A DNA stretch of 64,000 nucleotides from Sphingomonas mali NBRC 15500 (GTDB taxonomy: Bacteria; Pseudomonadota; Alphaproteobacteria; Sphingomonadales; Sphingomonadaceae), in NCBI RefSeq assembly GCF_001598415.1, contig NZ_BCYX01000001.1, positions 310,001-374,000 on the forward strand, read 5' to 3'. Positions 47,430-57,063 of this stretch are shown here, piece by piece; the stretch's first letter is position 1; each line of letters starts with the position of its first letter. The position numbers and the translations under genes are program-made. The notes under the pieces were generated by a model, which saw only the letters and a program-made list of their open reading frames with translations, was not told the origin of the DNA and ran no database searches.

Positions 47430-47618
47430 CTAATTGTCCGGATCTGGTGCCGGCTGCTCGATCGGCGCGCTGTCCGGGGTATCGGACGGATCTGGGGGAC
47501 AGACAAATTCGGGCGCTCCACGCACCGGTTGTTCGGATGGGCTGGCGATGCCGGGCGCCTCGACCGGCGCATGCGGATCGATCTTGTCCGGTTCAGGGGC
47601 CAGAGGTTTGCGCGACAT
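47430..47618 (-). CDS. Small proline-rich hypothetical protein
   Basis: A 62-residue protein with no recognised domain: MSRKPLAPEPDKIDPHAPVE followed by further Pro/Glu/Asp-rich sequence with one cysteine (FVCPPDPSD). It is acidic and likely disordered. GGGAG lies about nine bases before the ATG. It may be a real small gene because of that binding site and its non-random composition, but no homologue is recognised. Confidence 0.5.
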   Translation of the reverse strand: MSRKPLAPEPDKIDPHAPVEAPGIASPSEQPVRGAPEFVCPPDPSDTPDSAPIEQPAPDPDN

Positions 47619-47742
47619 TTCGAAAAGTCTCCCGAATTCACAAGAGCAAATCGAATGCATCGCCCCGCCTCAGACGCCTATTGGGGGTTCTACGGAGAAG
47701 CATTTCTCAGAGCGGTTTCGAGCAGCGTGAAATCGCCGGCAT

Positions 47743-48378
47743 CTATTCAGCCAACTGCGCTTGATCGGATGCCAGCAAGGGAGCGAGACCCGCTGCGACA
47801 AAAGGCGCGAACCGGTCCATCGCCTCGTGGTCACGGGCGGTAAACCTGCGGGGCTCATGGAAATGCGTTGAGATGACGCCCAGAAACCTCCCCGAATGAT
47901 CACGTAGCGGCGTCGATTGCACCGCCCGGAAGCCGGTTTCGCGGGCGATCGGCAAGTGGCGGACGAAGGAAGCGTCGTTGTCGACGTCTTCAATGACCAC
48001 ACGCTCGCCGATCGCGAGGCAGCGACCGCAAGCGGATTCTTCGTCGCTGATCACGACGGCGAAATAATCGAGGAACGGCTTTCGGAAGTTTCGCTGCGCA
48101 ACCATTATCAAGGCGTTGGTCGACTGATCATAGATCTGCAGGTTGCCAAACTGCGCGTGAAGCAATTCGATCGCATCGTCCACGGCCTTTTGGGCGAAGA
48201 GACGCAGCGCGTCATTTTGACGCACCAATTCATGCGCCGACGCGTTCTCCAGAGCGAGCAGTTCTGTTTCGGCTTCATCCAGGAGACCCCGCAGCAGCGC
48301 GGGGTCGTTCCCGGGCGTGCCCGCAATCAGCAAGCTCCGGAGCCGTCTTACGTTATTCCTGAGGGCGAAGCGCCACAT
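47743..48378 (-). CDS. GAF-domain protein
   Basis: A 211-residue cytoplasmic protein. Residues about 1-60 are a helical lead (MWRFALRNNVRRLRSLLIAG, then an acidic helix), and about 65-205 form one GAF domain: GNLQIYDQSTNALIMVAQRNF, ISDEESACGRCLAIGERVVIEDV, FRAVQSTPLRDHSGRFLGVISTHF. No output domain is attached, so it would work by binding a partner or a ligand. It is divergent from the glycosyltransferase gene. An upstream start at 48432 adds 18 residues and is less likely. Confidence 0.82.
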   Translation of the reverse strand: MWRFALRNNVRRLRSLLIAGTPGNDPALLRGLLDEAETELLALENASAHELVRQNDALRLFAQKAVDDAIELLHAQFGNLQIYDQSTNALIMVAQRNFRKPFLDYFAVVISDEESACGRCLAIGERVVIEDVDNDASFVRHLPIARETGFRAVQSTPLRDHSGRFLGVISTHFHEPRRFTARDHEAMDRFAPFVAAGLAPLLASDQAQLAE

Positions 48379-48614
48379 ATCCCGAGACTCCCGGCGTCTC
48401 TGCGGCAACTCTACTCCTGATTCGCGCGCCACGCGAATCGGCTTTCCCGAGCCGCAACGTCGATGACGAATGTCCAGCGCAGCATGCTAGCCGCGGTCCG
48501 GCGCAGTGCACCATCCGTTGGCCCCGTAGATTCCCGTATGCCGCTCGTCGGCGTATCTACCTAACCTTGCCATCCCAAGACCAATGATCGTCGATTTCTA
48601 TCGGGAGGCTCCAT

Positions 48615-49910
48615 ATGGTACCCAGACGCGCGCTTCCGCGTCCGACGTTCGACTATCCGGTCGACGCGTCGACAACAGCTGTCGTCCTCGATGGTTCGCG
48701 ATCACCGTTCCGTAGTTCGCGGGGGCGGGTCGCGCTGATCGGCAACTTTCTGCCGAGGCTATGCGGCCTCGCCACCTTCACTACGCACGTTCAGCGCGCG
48801 CTTGTCACGTCGCGCGCCGCCACCTCGGTCGACGTCTATGCCATGACCGATCCTGGCCGTCGCTATGACTTTCCCCCCGACGTCGTGATGTCGATCGATC
48901 AGGAGGTTCGCAGCGACTATCGCGTCGCCGCCCGGCAGATCGAGGAGAGCGGCGCCGATCTCGTCTGGGTGCAGCACGAATACGGCATCTACGGCGGGCC
49001 GGCCGGCGAATACCTGCTCGATCTTCTCGATACGCTGTCGACACCCGTCATCGCTACGCTGCACACCGTATTGGAATCGCCCAATGCTGATCAACGCCGG
49101 GTGCTGGAACACCTCGCGCGACGCGCATCGCTGCTGGTCGTGATGGCGGATCATGCGCGCGCCCTGCTGTAGCGCGTCTATGGCGTACCGGCGTCGAAGA
49201 TCGCGGTGATCGAGCATGGCGTGCCCGACCGCGCCTATGTAGCGCCCTCGGCGGCGCGCCAACGGTTCGGCGTCCCGGACCACAAGACGATCATGACCTT
49301 CGGGTTGCTGTCGCCCGGCAAGGGGATCGAGACGATGATCCGGGCGATGCCGGCGATAATCGACCGCTGCCCCGAAGCGATGTACCGCATCGTCGGCGCC
49401 ACCCATCCCCATCTCGTGGCGCAAGAAGGCGAGCGATATCGCGAATCGCTCCAGAATCTCGCGCGCGACCTCGGAGTAGACGCGCACCTACAGTGGGAGA
49501 ACCGCTTTCTCGACGAAGCGGATCTGCTGGACCGACTGGCCTTGGCCGACGTCTACGTGACGCCCTACCGCAATCCGGAGCAGATCACGTCGGGCACGCT
49601 TTCCTACGCGGCCGCGCTCGGCAAGCCGATCGTCGCGACTCCTTATGTCCACGCAACCGAATTGCTCGCCGACGGGCGCGGTATCCTGGTCGCGTTCGAC
49701 GACGCGGACGCGATGGCGCAAGCGGTGGGTGGGCTGCTCGAGGACGATCAATTGCGCGAGCGGATGGCGGCACGCATTCACGCACATGGCCGCACGCTCA
49801 CCTGGAGCCGGATGGTGGTGCGGACGCTGGATCAATTCGACAGAATCGACGCCGAAGCAGAGTCGGCGGGGCTCCCGGTCTTCGAAGACGCCAGGATCGC
49901 AGCGGCATAA
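48615..49910 (+). pseudogene. Glycosyltransferase family 4, interrupted by one in-frame TAG
   Basis: One open frame of 432 codons with a single amber codon at 49170-49172. The first part (185 residues) has GRVALIGNFLPRLCGLATFTTHVQRAL and VWVQHEYGIYGGPAGEYLLDLLDTL. The second continues in the same frame with RVYGVPASKIAVIEHGVPDR and carries the GT4 donor-binding part TFGLLSPGKGIETMIRAMPAI and YRNPEQITSGTLSYAAALGKPIV. No frameshift or other damage is seen, so the lesion is one codon: a recent nonsense mutation or a sequence error. GGGAGG lies before the ATG. The acceptor is unknown. Confidence 0.88.
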
Positions 49911-50003
49911 CCGCGCCCCTGACACCTGCCCCTTTTTTCCGGAAAACTACGCATCGCCCGTCGCGCTTTCCTTCCGCAAAAGGACAGGAAGGAGGACGTC
50001 GCC

Positions 50004-50711
50004 ATGCCAAGCGCCGACTGGTCTTCGGACCATCCAACGCCGTCGTCGATCGTCCGGTACGCCACGCTTGTCCATTTCATCGCTGCGAGCGGTTTCCTGA
50101 TATCGGCTGCGGCCGCCGTGTTCGTCTATTCGAGCCCGGGCCTGTATGCGGCACTGTTTAACGAGACGGGCCTGACTTCGGCGGGTTGGGTCGTCACGGT
50201 AATGCCTTTGGCAATCGTCCTGCTCTTCGCGCCGGCGGTCCCGCGGCTCTCGGTCGGCGCGGCCTGGGCAGTATTCGCCGGCTTCTCCGCCGCAATAGGC
50301 TTGTCGCTGTCGAGCATATTCGCCGCCTACGCCGCCGCCAGCGTCGACATCATGTTCCTCGCCAGCGCGTGCGCCTACACCGTGCTGGCCATCGTCGGAT
50401 GGCGCGCACGCTGCGACCTCTCCGCCATGGCGAAATTCATGATCGCGACCCTTTTCGGGCTGATCGTGGCGACCTTCGCCAATCTGTTCCTGAGGTCGAA
50501 CCCCGCCGACTTCGTACTTGCCTGTCTGGGCGTCCCGATTTTCGCCGCGCTGGCAGCGGCGGACACGCAGCGCATCAGGCGGCTCTATGAGACCAGCCCG
50601 CACGGCTCGCCCGAAAGAATGGCGATCTTCGGGGCGTTGACGCTCTACCTCGATCTCCTCAATCTCTTTCTCTCGCCGTTGAGGATTGGCGGGAAACGGC
50701 GCGGCGATTGA
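50004..50711 (+). CDS. Bax inhibitor-1/YccA-like membrane protein
   Basis: A 235-residue inner membrane protein with seven hydrophobic helices. The last part, FAALAAADTQRIRRLYE and ALTLYLDLLNLFLSPLRI, matches the Bax inhibitor-1 family (D-T-Q and Y-L-D-x-x-N-L-F motifs). Bacterial members modulate membrane protease FtsH or act as calcium leak channels. The gene has a strong binding site (GGAAGGAGG) and is convergent with the P-type ATPase gene. Confidence 0.88.
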   Translation: MPSADWSSDHPTPSSIVRYATLVHFIAASGFLISAAAAVFVYSSPGLYAALFNETGLTSAGWVVTVMPLAIVLLFAPAVPRLSVGAAWAVFAGFSAAIGLSLSSIFAAYAAASVDIMFLASACAYTVLAIVGWRARCDLSAMAKFMIATLFGLIVATFANLFLRSNPADFVLACLGVPIFAALAAADTQRIRRLYETSPHGSPERMAIFGALTLYLDLLNLFLSPLRIGGKRRGD

Positions 50712-50728
50712 GCCACAGTCGACTTTGG

Positions 50729-53293
50729 TCACTTAGCGGGCGTTGGCGCCACGCCCTTGATGAGCTCGAAGGCCAGCAGCAATACCCCTCCGGTCGCCGC
50801 AACGAGCGCCAGTTCCGGCCAGCGGAGCGGCGCGAAGCCGAGAGCGTGCTGGAGTGGCGACAGGCCGAGGATCAGGGCACTCGCGCCGACGACCGCCGCC
50901 AGAACGTAGCGGAACGTCACGTTGTGGCGGATCAGGGCATGGCTGATCGCCATGCTGTAGGAGCGGTGCGCCAGCACCAGGGCAAGGACGGAAGCCACCA
51001 GCGCGAAGAACAGGAGCGTGCGCAACTCGCCCGGCGGTAGCCCCAGCCGGTGACCGGCGATCGCGATCGATGCCAGGACGACAAAGGCTAAGCCGCCCTG
51101 GAGAACGGCCCGTCCTACCAGCGCGACGGTGAACAGTCGCTCGCCGGGCGATCGCGGCGGGCGTTGCATGAGGTTCCGCTCCTCGCGTTCCGCCTCGAAG
51201 ACCAAAGCGCATACCGGATCGATGATCATTTCGAGCAAGGCGATCTGAATCGGCCCCAACAGGATCGGCAGATCGAGCACAAGGGGAAGCACGGCGAGCC
51301 CCGCAATCGGCACGTGCACGCCGAAGATGAACCCCATCGCCTTGCGGATATTGTCGTAGATGCGACGGCCGAGCCGGATGGCGGATACGATGGCGCCGAA
51401 ATCGTCGTCGACCAGGACGAGCGAGGCTGCCTCGCGCGCGACGTCGGTGCCGCGCTTGCCCATGGAGATGCCGATATGCGCCGACTTGAGTGCAGGCGCA
51501 TCGTTCACGCCATCACCGGTCATCGCGACCACCTCCCCGGCGGCCTTCAACGCGGCGACGATCCGCAATTTCTGCTCGGGCATGGTGCGCGCGAAGATCG
51601 TGACGGTCGCGATGCGCTGCGCCAGCTGCCCGTCCGTCATCGCCTCGAGCATGTCGCCGGTCAGCGTATCGCCCTCGGCGAAACCGGCGTCGGCCGCGAT
51701 CGCCTGCGCCGTGGCCGCATAGTCGCCGGTGATCATCACAACGCGGATTCCCGCCGAGCGGCATTGCGCGACCGCGTCCCTGACCTCGGGACGCAGCGGG
51801 TCGGACAGCCCGACCAGGCCGGTAAACACGAAGTCATGCTCGAGATGCTCGCTGGTTGCCTTGTCCGGTGCTACCTGCGCCGAGGCGACGCCCAGGACGC
51901 GCATGCCGCGGGACGCCATCGCCGCCGCCGCCGCGTCGAGCTTGTCGCGGGTGGCAGCGTCCAGCCGGCACAGTCTGGCGATCGCCTCGGGCGCTCCCTT
52001 GGCGGCCGCGACCAGGGGCTCGCCCTCGCTTCCCGGCTGCCACACGTTGGACATGGCCAGCAATTCGGGGCGCAGTTCGTTGGAATGGACCAGGTCCCAT
52101 CCGGAGACGGCGGGCCCGGCCAATTGATCGGCCGCCCGATGCACCGCAATCTCCATGGGGTCCGCCGGCACGGGCGCGCTGGCGAGCGCGCCTCCTCTCA
52201 GCAAGGCTTGGAAGCGGTCGCTTGGGCCATTCTGGCCGACATCCTCGAGCGCGCCGTCGGGCAGCCAAAGTGCCGCGACGGTCATGCGGTTCTGGGTCAG
52301 GGTGCCGGTCTTGTCGGTGCACAACACCGTCGCGGCGCCCAACGTGTCGATGGCGGAGGCACGGCGCGTCAGCACGCCGACCTGCGCAATCCGCCAAGCG
52401 CCCATGGCAAGGAACACGGTCAGCACGACCGGGAATTCCTCCGGCAGGAGCGACATGCCGATAGCGATTCCGGCGAGCAACGCCTCCAGCCAGCCGCCGC
52501 GGAAAAGCCCGAAGAGCAGGACGACCAGCGCCGCGACGCCGAGCCCGCCGACCGCACAGATACGCACGATGCGGCCGGTTTCCGCCTGCAGACGAGGCGC
52601 CTCCACTTCCAAAGCGGCCAGCGACCGGCCGATCTGGCCGATGCGGCTGCGCGCGCCGGTCGCGAACACCTGCGCCAGCCCGCCGCCCCGGGTCACGATC
52701 GAGCCCGCATAGAGTTGCGGCCGGTCGTCGCCCCCCGGCGCGGCATCCCGGGTCTCGTCCGCCCCGGCCTCGCGCTTGCGTACCGGCACCGCCTCCCCGG
52801 TCAGGAGCGATTCATCGCACTCCAGGTTGCGGGCTTCGAAAAGCATGGCGTCGGCAGCGATCCGATCCCCCTGCTCGACGACGAGCATGTCGCCTTCCAC
52901 GACCTCGCGGCCCGGAATGCGCACGGCCAGGCCGTCGCGCATCACCAGCGCACGCGGAGCGGCCAGATCCTTGAGAGCCGCCAGCGCGTTTTCGGTGCGG
53001 ACTTCCTGCACGATGGTGACCACGATCGAGAAGCCGGCGAAGAAGATCAGGATGATCGCCTCGCCGGTCTCGCCCAGCAGCAGATAGGTCACGCCTGCGG
53101 CCAGCAGCATCGCCAGCATCGGCTCGCGTAGAACCTGCCAGGCGATCTGCAGCGCGGTGCGCTTTTTCTGGCGAGGCAGTTCGTTGGGCCCGTCTCGCAT
53201 GAGGCGGGCACGCGCCTCCACTCCCGACAGGCCGGTCAGCGCGCCCGGGGCCGGCAATTCCGGCCCGGCATTGTTAGGTGCTCTCGTTTCCAT
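50729..53293 (-). CDS. Cation-translocating P2-type ATPase
   Basis: An 854-residue P-type ATPase. In order: N-terminal GLSGVEARARLMRDGPNELP, two helices, the actuator loop with ECDESLLTGEAVPVRK, helix 4 with SLLPEEFPVVLTVFLAMG, the phosphorylation site CTDKTGTLTQNRM, nucleotide domain, the hinge MTGDGVNDAPALKSAHIGI and the C-terminal helices. PEEFP in helix 4 marks a subgroup of calcium/cation pumps that includes mycobacterial CtpF-like proteins. The ATG at 53293 is one of several possible starts (53317 and 53386 also fit). It follows the universal stress protein gene on the same strand. Confidence 0.9.
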   Translation of the reverse strand: METRAPNNAGPELPAPGALTGLSGVEARARLMRDGPNELPRQKKRTALQIAWQVLREPMLAMLLAAGVTYLLLGETGEAIILIFFAGFSIVVTIVQEVRTENALAALKDLAAPRALVMRDGLAVRIPGREVVEGDMLVVEQGDRIAADAMLFEARNLECDESLLTGEAVPVRKREAGADETRDAAPGGDDRPQLYAGSIVTRGGGLAQVFATGARSRIGQIGRSLAALEVEAPRLQAETGRIVRICAVGGLGVAALVVLLFGLFRGGWLEALLAGIAIGMSLLPEEFPVVLTVFLAMGAWRIAQVGVLTRRASAIDTLGAATVLCTDKTGTLTQNRMTVAALWLPDGALEDVGQNGPSDRFQALLRGGALASAPVPADPMEIAVHRAADQLAGPAVSGWDLVHSNELRPELLAMSNVWQPGSEGEPLVAAAKGAPEAIARLCRLDAATRDKLDAAAAAMASRGMRVLGVASAQVAPDKATSEHLEHDFVFTGLVGLSDPLRPEVRDAVAQCRSAGIRVVMITGDYAATAQAIAADAGFAEGDTLTGDMLEAMTDGQLAQRIATVTIFARTMPEQKLRIVAALKAAGEVVAMTGDGVNDAPALKSAHIGISMGKRGTDVAREAASLVLVDDDFGAIVSAIRLGRRIYDNIRKAMGFIFGVHVPIAGLAVLPLVLDLPILLGPIQIALLEMIIDPVCALVFEAEREERNLMQRPPRSPGERLFTVALVGRAVLQGGLAFVVLASIAIAGHRLGLPPGELRTLLFFALVASVLALVLAHRSYSMAISHALIRHNVTFRYVLAAVVGASALILGLSPLQHALGFAPLRWPELALVAATGGVLLLAFELIKGVAPTPAK

Positions 53294-53426
53294 ATCCGAG
53301 CCTGATAAGGGCGGCATTACCCTTGCTTCGGCCGCGCCTCCCGGATTCCGCAGGTCGACTGGTTGCGCCGCTTGTCCGCTCATCATGCCCGCCGACCCGG
53401 CCACTTCGCCGGTCACCGGCGCGGCA

Positions 53427-54218
53427 CTAACGGCAAAGGACCAGAGGCAGCGTGCTGCCGGACAGCATGCGGCGCGTGACTCCGCCGAACAATTCCGCCG
53501 TTCGTCCATGCGTATAGGCGCCCATGACGACATAATCGGCGCCAAAGCGTCCACATTCGTCAAGGATCAGGCCATCGACCTGGCGTCGGCCGCGATCGGC
53601 CATTCGGACATCGGCGACAATGCCGTGCCGCCCCAGATAGGCGACGGCAGCATCCGGCCCCTCCGGATCGGCATTATCGCTCGCAACGAATATCTCGACC
53701 GCCGAGGCCAGTTTCAACAGCGGCACGGCCGCGCGCATCGCCGCGGCGCTCGCATGCCGACCGTCCCAGGCTACCAGCGCTCTGCCGGTAGCAAAGCCCG
53801 TGGCCTCGTCGGGCATGGCGACGATCGGAACGTGCAGGTGCATGAGGACATTGGCGGTCACTTCGCGCATGTCCGGATAGGCGGCGGTATCGAGCTGACG
53901 ATTGAGCACGACCAGATCGGCCAATGCTGCAGCGTCGATCACCGACGAGGCCAGACCGCCCGTGCAATCCTGCCAGCTCCAGGCGACGCCTTGCCGTGCC
54001 AACCACGCTTGTACGACGTCCCGGTTGCGGTGCTCGCGCTTGCTTTCCTCTTCCAGCAGCATGACGCCGGCGGCATATTCGGTGCCGAATGTCAGCGGCA
54101 TCTTGGTCACGTCCAGGCAACTCAGATGCGCATCGAGCGCGCGGGCGAGGTCCACCGCCGCCCGTAGCCGGGCATCCTGGCCGGCGTCGTGGTGGATCAG
54201 CAACAGGATGTCCTTCAT
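53427..54218 (-). CDS. Universal stress protein, tandem UspA domains
   Basis: A 263-residue protein with two Usp domains. It opens with MKDILLLIHHDAGQDARLRAAVDLARAL, and the second domain contains VAWDGRHASAAAMRAAVPLL and ends with the ATP-binding signature GADYVVMGAYTHGRTAELFGGVTRRML. The first domain lacks the G-x2-G-x9-G-S/T motif. The protein is closely related in layout to the one at 62076-62897. It is divergent from the erythromycin esterase-like gene and lies upstream of the P2-type ATPase on its strand. Confidence 0.92.
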   Translation of the reverse strand: MKDILLLIHHDAGQDARLRAAVDLARALDAHLSCLDVTKMPLTFGTEYAAGVMLLEEESKREHRNRDVVQAWLARQGVAWSWQDCTGGLASSVIDAAALADLVVLNRQLDTAAYPDMREVTANVLMHLHVPIVAMPDEATGFATGRALVAWDGRHASAAAMRAAVPLLKLASAVEIFVASDNADPEGPDAAVAYLGRHGIVADVRMADRGRRQVDGLILDECGRFGADYVVMGAYTHGRTAELFGGVTRRMLSGSTLPLVLCR

Positions 54219-54396
54219 AACGGCTTCCTCCGACCATCCTCGACTACCCTCGACCCGCCGATCCCAAGCGAAAATGCGTAAATGCCCGTAGCGCACGGAA
54301 CGTACCCCTCCGCTGGCGGTGCGGACGCTTCCGACTAGCCCGGAGTCCGGAACATTACGGACTGACAGCCAGGCCATCGGACATCACGGTACGGCA

Positions 54397-55734
54397 ATGA
54401 CCGCACAGCATTCTCGCCCTGGACAATATGCGCAGGACAGCCTGACAAGCGAGTTGCGCCGCCACGCGGAACCGTTGCCGTCGCCCGCCGACCCCACCGC
54501 TTTCGGGGCCATGTTCGACCGCTTCGGCGACGCTCGCGTGGTGCTCTTGGGCGAAGCCACGCACGGCACGTCCGAATTCTATCGCGCCCGCGCCGCGATC
54601 TCCCGGCATCTGATCGAACATCACGGTTTTTCGATCGTCGCGGTCGAGGCCGACTGGCCCGATGCGGCGCGGATCGACGATTATGTTCGCCATCAGGCAC
54701 CCCGGCCCCGTCGCGGCGACGTGTTTGCCCGGTTCCCCACCTGGATGTGGCGCAATATCGAGGTTCTGGAGTTCGCCGACTGGCTGCGACGCCACAATGC
54801 CGATCGCGACGCGCGCGACCGCGTGTCGTTCCGCGGGCTCGATATCTATTCGCTCAGCGAGTCGATCCACGCGGTGCTCGGCTATCTCGATCGCGTCGAT
54901 CCCGCCGGCGCGGCGGAAGCGCGGCGCCGCTACGGCTGCCTGACTCCATGGCAGGACGAGCCGGGCGACTATGGGCGCGCCGCGCTGACGGCCGGACGCA
55001 GCAATTGCGAGCAACAGGCGGTGGCACAATTGCGCGAGATGCTCGATCGCCGGCTCGATTATATCGCGCGCGATGGCGAGGATTGGTTCGACGCCACCCA
55101 GAATGCCCGCATCGTTCGCGCGGCGGAACGTTATTACCGGGCAATGTATCGCAGCTCGATCGAGAGCTGGAACCTGCGCGACCGGCACATGTACGCGACG
55201 CTGCAGTCGCTGCTCGCGCATCACGGCGACGGCACCAAGGCGATCATCTGGGCGCATAACAGCCATATCGGCAACGCCGCGGCGACCGCGATGGGTTGGC
55301 AGGGCGAATTCAACATCGGCGAATTGTGCCGAATGGCGCATGGCGACGAGGCGGTGCTGATCGGCTTCGGCACCGATATCGGAACGGTCGCGGCGGCCAG
55401 CGAGTGGGGCGGCGACATGGAGATCAAGACCGTTCGTCCCGCGCGCCCGGACAGTTTCGAACACGCCTTCCGCGAAGTGGGCCTGGAGCGCTTCCTCGCC
55501 GACTGGCGGGGCGGCGGCAAGGACGCGCTGGTCGCCGCGCTGAGCGAGCCGCGGCTGGAGCGCGCGATCGGCGTCGTCTACCGCCCGGAATCCGAACGGC
55601 TGAGCCATTATTTCGAGGCGGTGATGGCGGAACAGTTCGACGCCTTCGTCTGGTTCGAACGCACCAATGCCGTCACGCCGCTCGGGCTCGAACATGCTCG
55701 CGGCGCGCCCGAAACCTGGCCGTTCGGATTATAA
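54397..55734 (+). CDS. Erythromycin esterase-like protein
   Basis: A 445-residue protein of the erythromycin esterase family: VVLLGEATHGTSEFYRARA near residue 50 with the conserved Glu-His pair, VAVEADWPDAARIDDYVRH, the mid segment FRGLDIYSLSESIHAVL and WAHNSHIGNA near 290. Most members have no role in antibiotic resistance and are unknown hydrolases; in mycobacteria a relative is fused to a phosphoribosyltransferase and induced in hypoxia. It ends two bases before the hydrolase gene that follows, in the same operon. Confidence 0.9.
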   Translation: MTAQHSRPGQYAQDSLTSELRRHAEPLPSPADPTAFGAMFDRFGDARVVLLGEATHGTSEFYRARAAISRHLIEHHGFSIVAVEADWPDAARIDDYVRHQAPRPRRGDVFARFPTWMWRNIEVLEFADWLRRHNADRDARDRVSFRGLDIYSLSESIHAVLGYLDRVDPAGAAEARRRYGCLTPWQDEPGDYGRAALTAGRSNCEQQAVAQLREMLDRRLDYIARDGEDWFDATQNARIVRAAERYYRAMYRSSIESWNLRDRHMYATLQSLLAHHGDGTKAIIWAHNSHIGNAAATAMGWQGEFNIGELCRMAHGDEAVLIGFGTDIGTVAAASEWGGDMEIKTVRPARPDSFEHAFREVGLERFLADWRGGGKDALVAALSEPRLERAIGVVYRPESERLSHYFEAVMAEQFDAFVWFERTNAVTPLGLEHARGAPETWPFGL

Positions 55735-55736
55735 CC

Positions 55737-56411
55737 GTGACCACCATCGATCCGCCCGCCGATATCGTCGTTGAGCCAGAGGGCCTCGCCGGGTCGCTCG
55801 GGGTTCCGGCCGATGCGCGCGGCCTCGTCATCTTCGCGCATGGCAGCGGCAGCGGCCGGTTCAGTCCGCGCAACATGTATGTCGCCGAGCGCCTGCGCCG
55901 CGCCGGGTTGGCGACATTGCTCCTCGATCTGCTGACCCCGGAAGAGGAAACCGATCGCCGGAATGTCTTCGACATACCATTGCTCGCATCGCGCTTGTCG
56001 GCGGCAGCGACCTGGGCGGAGAGCATCCGGACGACGCGCGACCTGCCGTTGGGCTTCTTCGGTGCGAGCACCGGCGCGGGGGCGGCACTGCTTGCGGCGT
56101 CCACGGCCGGTCCGCGCCTGCGCGCCGTCGTGTCGCGCGGCGGCAGGCCCGATCTCGCCGGTGCTCCCGCTCTGGCTCGTGTCCGGGCGCCGACCCTGCT
56201 GGTCGTGGGGGGGCGCGACGTACCGGTGATCGAACTCAACGAAGCGGCGATGCGTCATCTGCATTGTCCGCGCGAGCTCGTGATCGTTCCCGGCGCGCAC
56301 CATCTGTTCGAGGAGCCCGGCGCGCTGGATGTGGTCGTCGGCTACGCCACGCGCTGGTTCCTGCGCCATTTTGACAATGAGGATGCTTCCCATGGCTCCC
56401 GAATTCCATGA
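55737..56411 (+). CDS. Alpha/beta hydrolase (dienelactone hydrolase-like)
   Basis: A 224-residue alpha/beta hydrolase. Visible parts: ARGLVIFAHGSGSGRFSPRN (oxyanion loop), LLLDLLTPEEE, the nucleophile elbow LGFFGASTGAGAALLAAS, LLVVGGRDVPVIELNEAA with the acid residue, and PGAHHLFEEPGALD with the histidine. It starts with GTG two bases after the upstream stop and overlaps the phosphoribosyltransferase gene by 20 bases. In some bacteria this hydrolase and the phosphoribosyltransferase are one fused protein, which supports a joint function. Confidence 0.88.
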   Translation: MTTIDPPADIVVEPEGLAGSLGVPADARGLVIFAHGSGSGRFSPRNMYVAERLRRAGLATLLLDLLTPEEETDRRNVFDIPLLASRLSAAATWAESIRTTRDLPLGFFGASTGAGAALLAASTAGPRLRAVVSRGGRPDLAGAPALARVRAPTLLVVGGRDVPVIELNEAAMRHLHCPRELVIVPGAHHLFEEPGALDVVVGYATRWFLRHFDNEDASHGSRIP

Positions 56412-57054
56412 TCGCCGCGAGGCCGGCCGCCGGCTCGCGACGGCGCTCGCTCATCTCAAGTCCAGCCACCCGCTGATCCTCGCTTTGCCCCGCGGCGGCG
56501 TGCCGGTGGCGTTCGAGATCGCCCGTGCGCTGAATGCCGAGCTCGATCTGCTGATGGTGCGCAAGCTGGGGGCACCGGGCTATCCGGAAGTCGGCATCGG
56601 CGCGGTCGTCGACGGCGCGGCGGGGCGCCTGGTTCTCAACGACGCCGTCATCGAACAGGTGCGCCCCAGCCCCGATTATGTGCGCGCGGAGGTGCATCGC
56701 CAGCTCGAGGAGATCGAGCGGCGCCGACACGCCTATCTGGGCGACGATACGCCCATCCCGATCGTGGGTCGCACGGTCATCATCGTCGATGACGGCATTG
56801 CGACGGGCGGTACCATCCGCGCGGCGATCGAGGGCGTCCGGGCGGCGCAACCGGCACGCCTGATCCTGGCGGTGCCGTTGGCCCCTGCCGAGGCTCTGAA
56901 GATGCTCGAGGGCGAATGCGACCAGATCGTCTGTCTCGCCACGCCCGAGCCGTTCTTCGCGGTCGGCGCTCATTACGAGGTCTTCGACCAGACCGCCGAT
57001 GAGGAAGTGGTCAGCTTGCTGCGAGAGGCGCGAAAGGCCCTCCTGCCCCAATAA
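56392..57054 (+). CDS. Phosphoribosyltransferase family protein
   Basis: A 220-residue protein with a type I phosphoribosyltransferase fold. The PRPP-binding loop is VIIVDDGIATGGTIRAAIEG, and the N-terminal part FHDRREAGRRLATALAHL...ILALPRGGVPVAFEIARAL is typical of the group found fused or adjacent to hydrolases. The natural base substrate is unknown. The overlap with the upstream hydrolase gene (20 bases) implies coupled translation. Convergent with the ABC ATPase gene. Confidence 0.9.
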   Translation: MAPEFHDRREAGRRLATALAHLKSSHPLILALPRGGVPVAFEIARALNAELDLLMVRKLGAPGYPEVGIGAVVDGAAGRLVLNDAVIEQVRPSPDYVRAEVHRQLEEIERRRHAYLGDDTPIPIVGRTVIIVDDGIATGGTIRAAIEGVRAAQPARLILAVPLAPAEALKMLEGECDQIVCLATPEPFFAVGAHYEVFDQTADEEVVSLLREARKALLPQ

Positions 57055-57063
57055 CGACGGACC

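Noticed and set aside
51164-53131. 655-codon plus-strand stretch opposite the P2-type ATPase
   Set aside because: Low-complexity His/Arg/Asp-rich translation without domains; shadow of the ATPase gene.
54289-54356. Two GGAAC elements between the Usp gene and the esterase gene as EcfG promoters
   Set aside because: The sequences 16-17 bases downstream (GGTG/GTGC and CAGG) do not match the -10 element.
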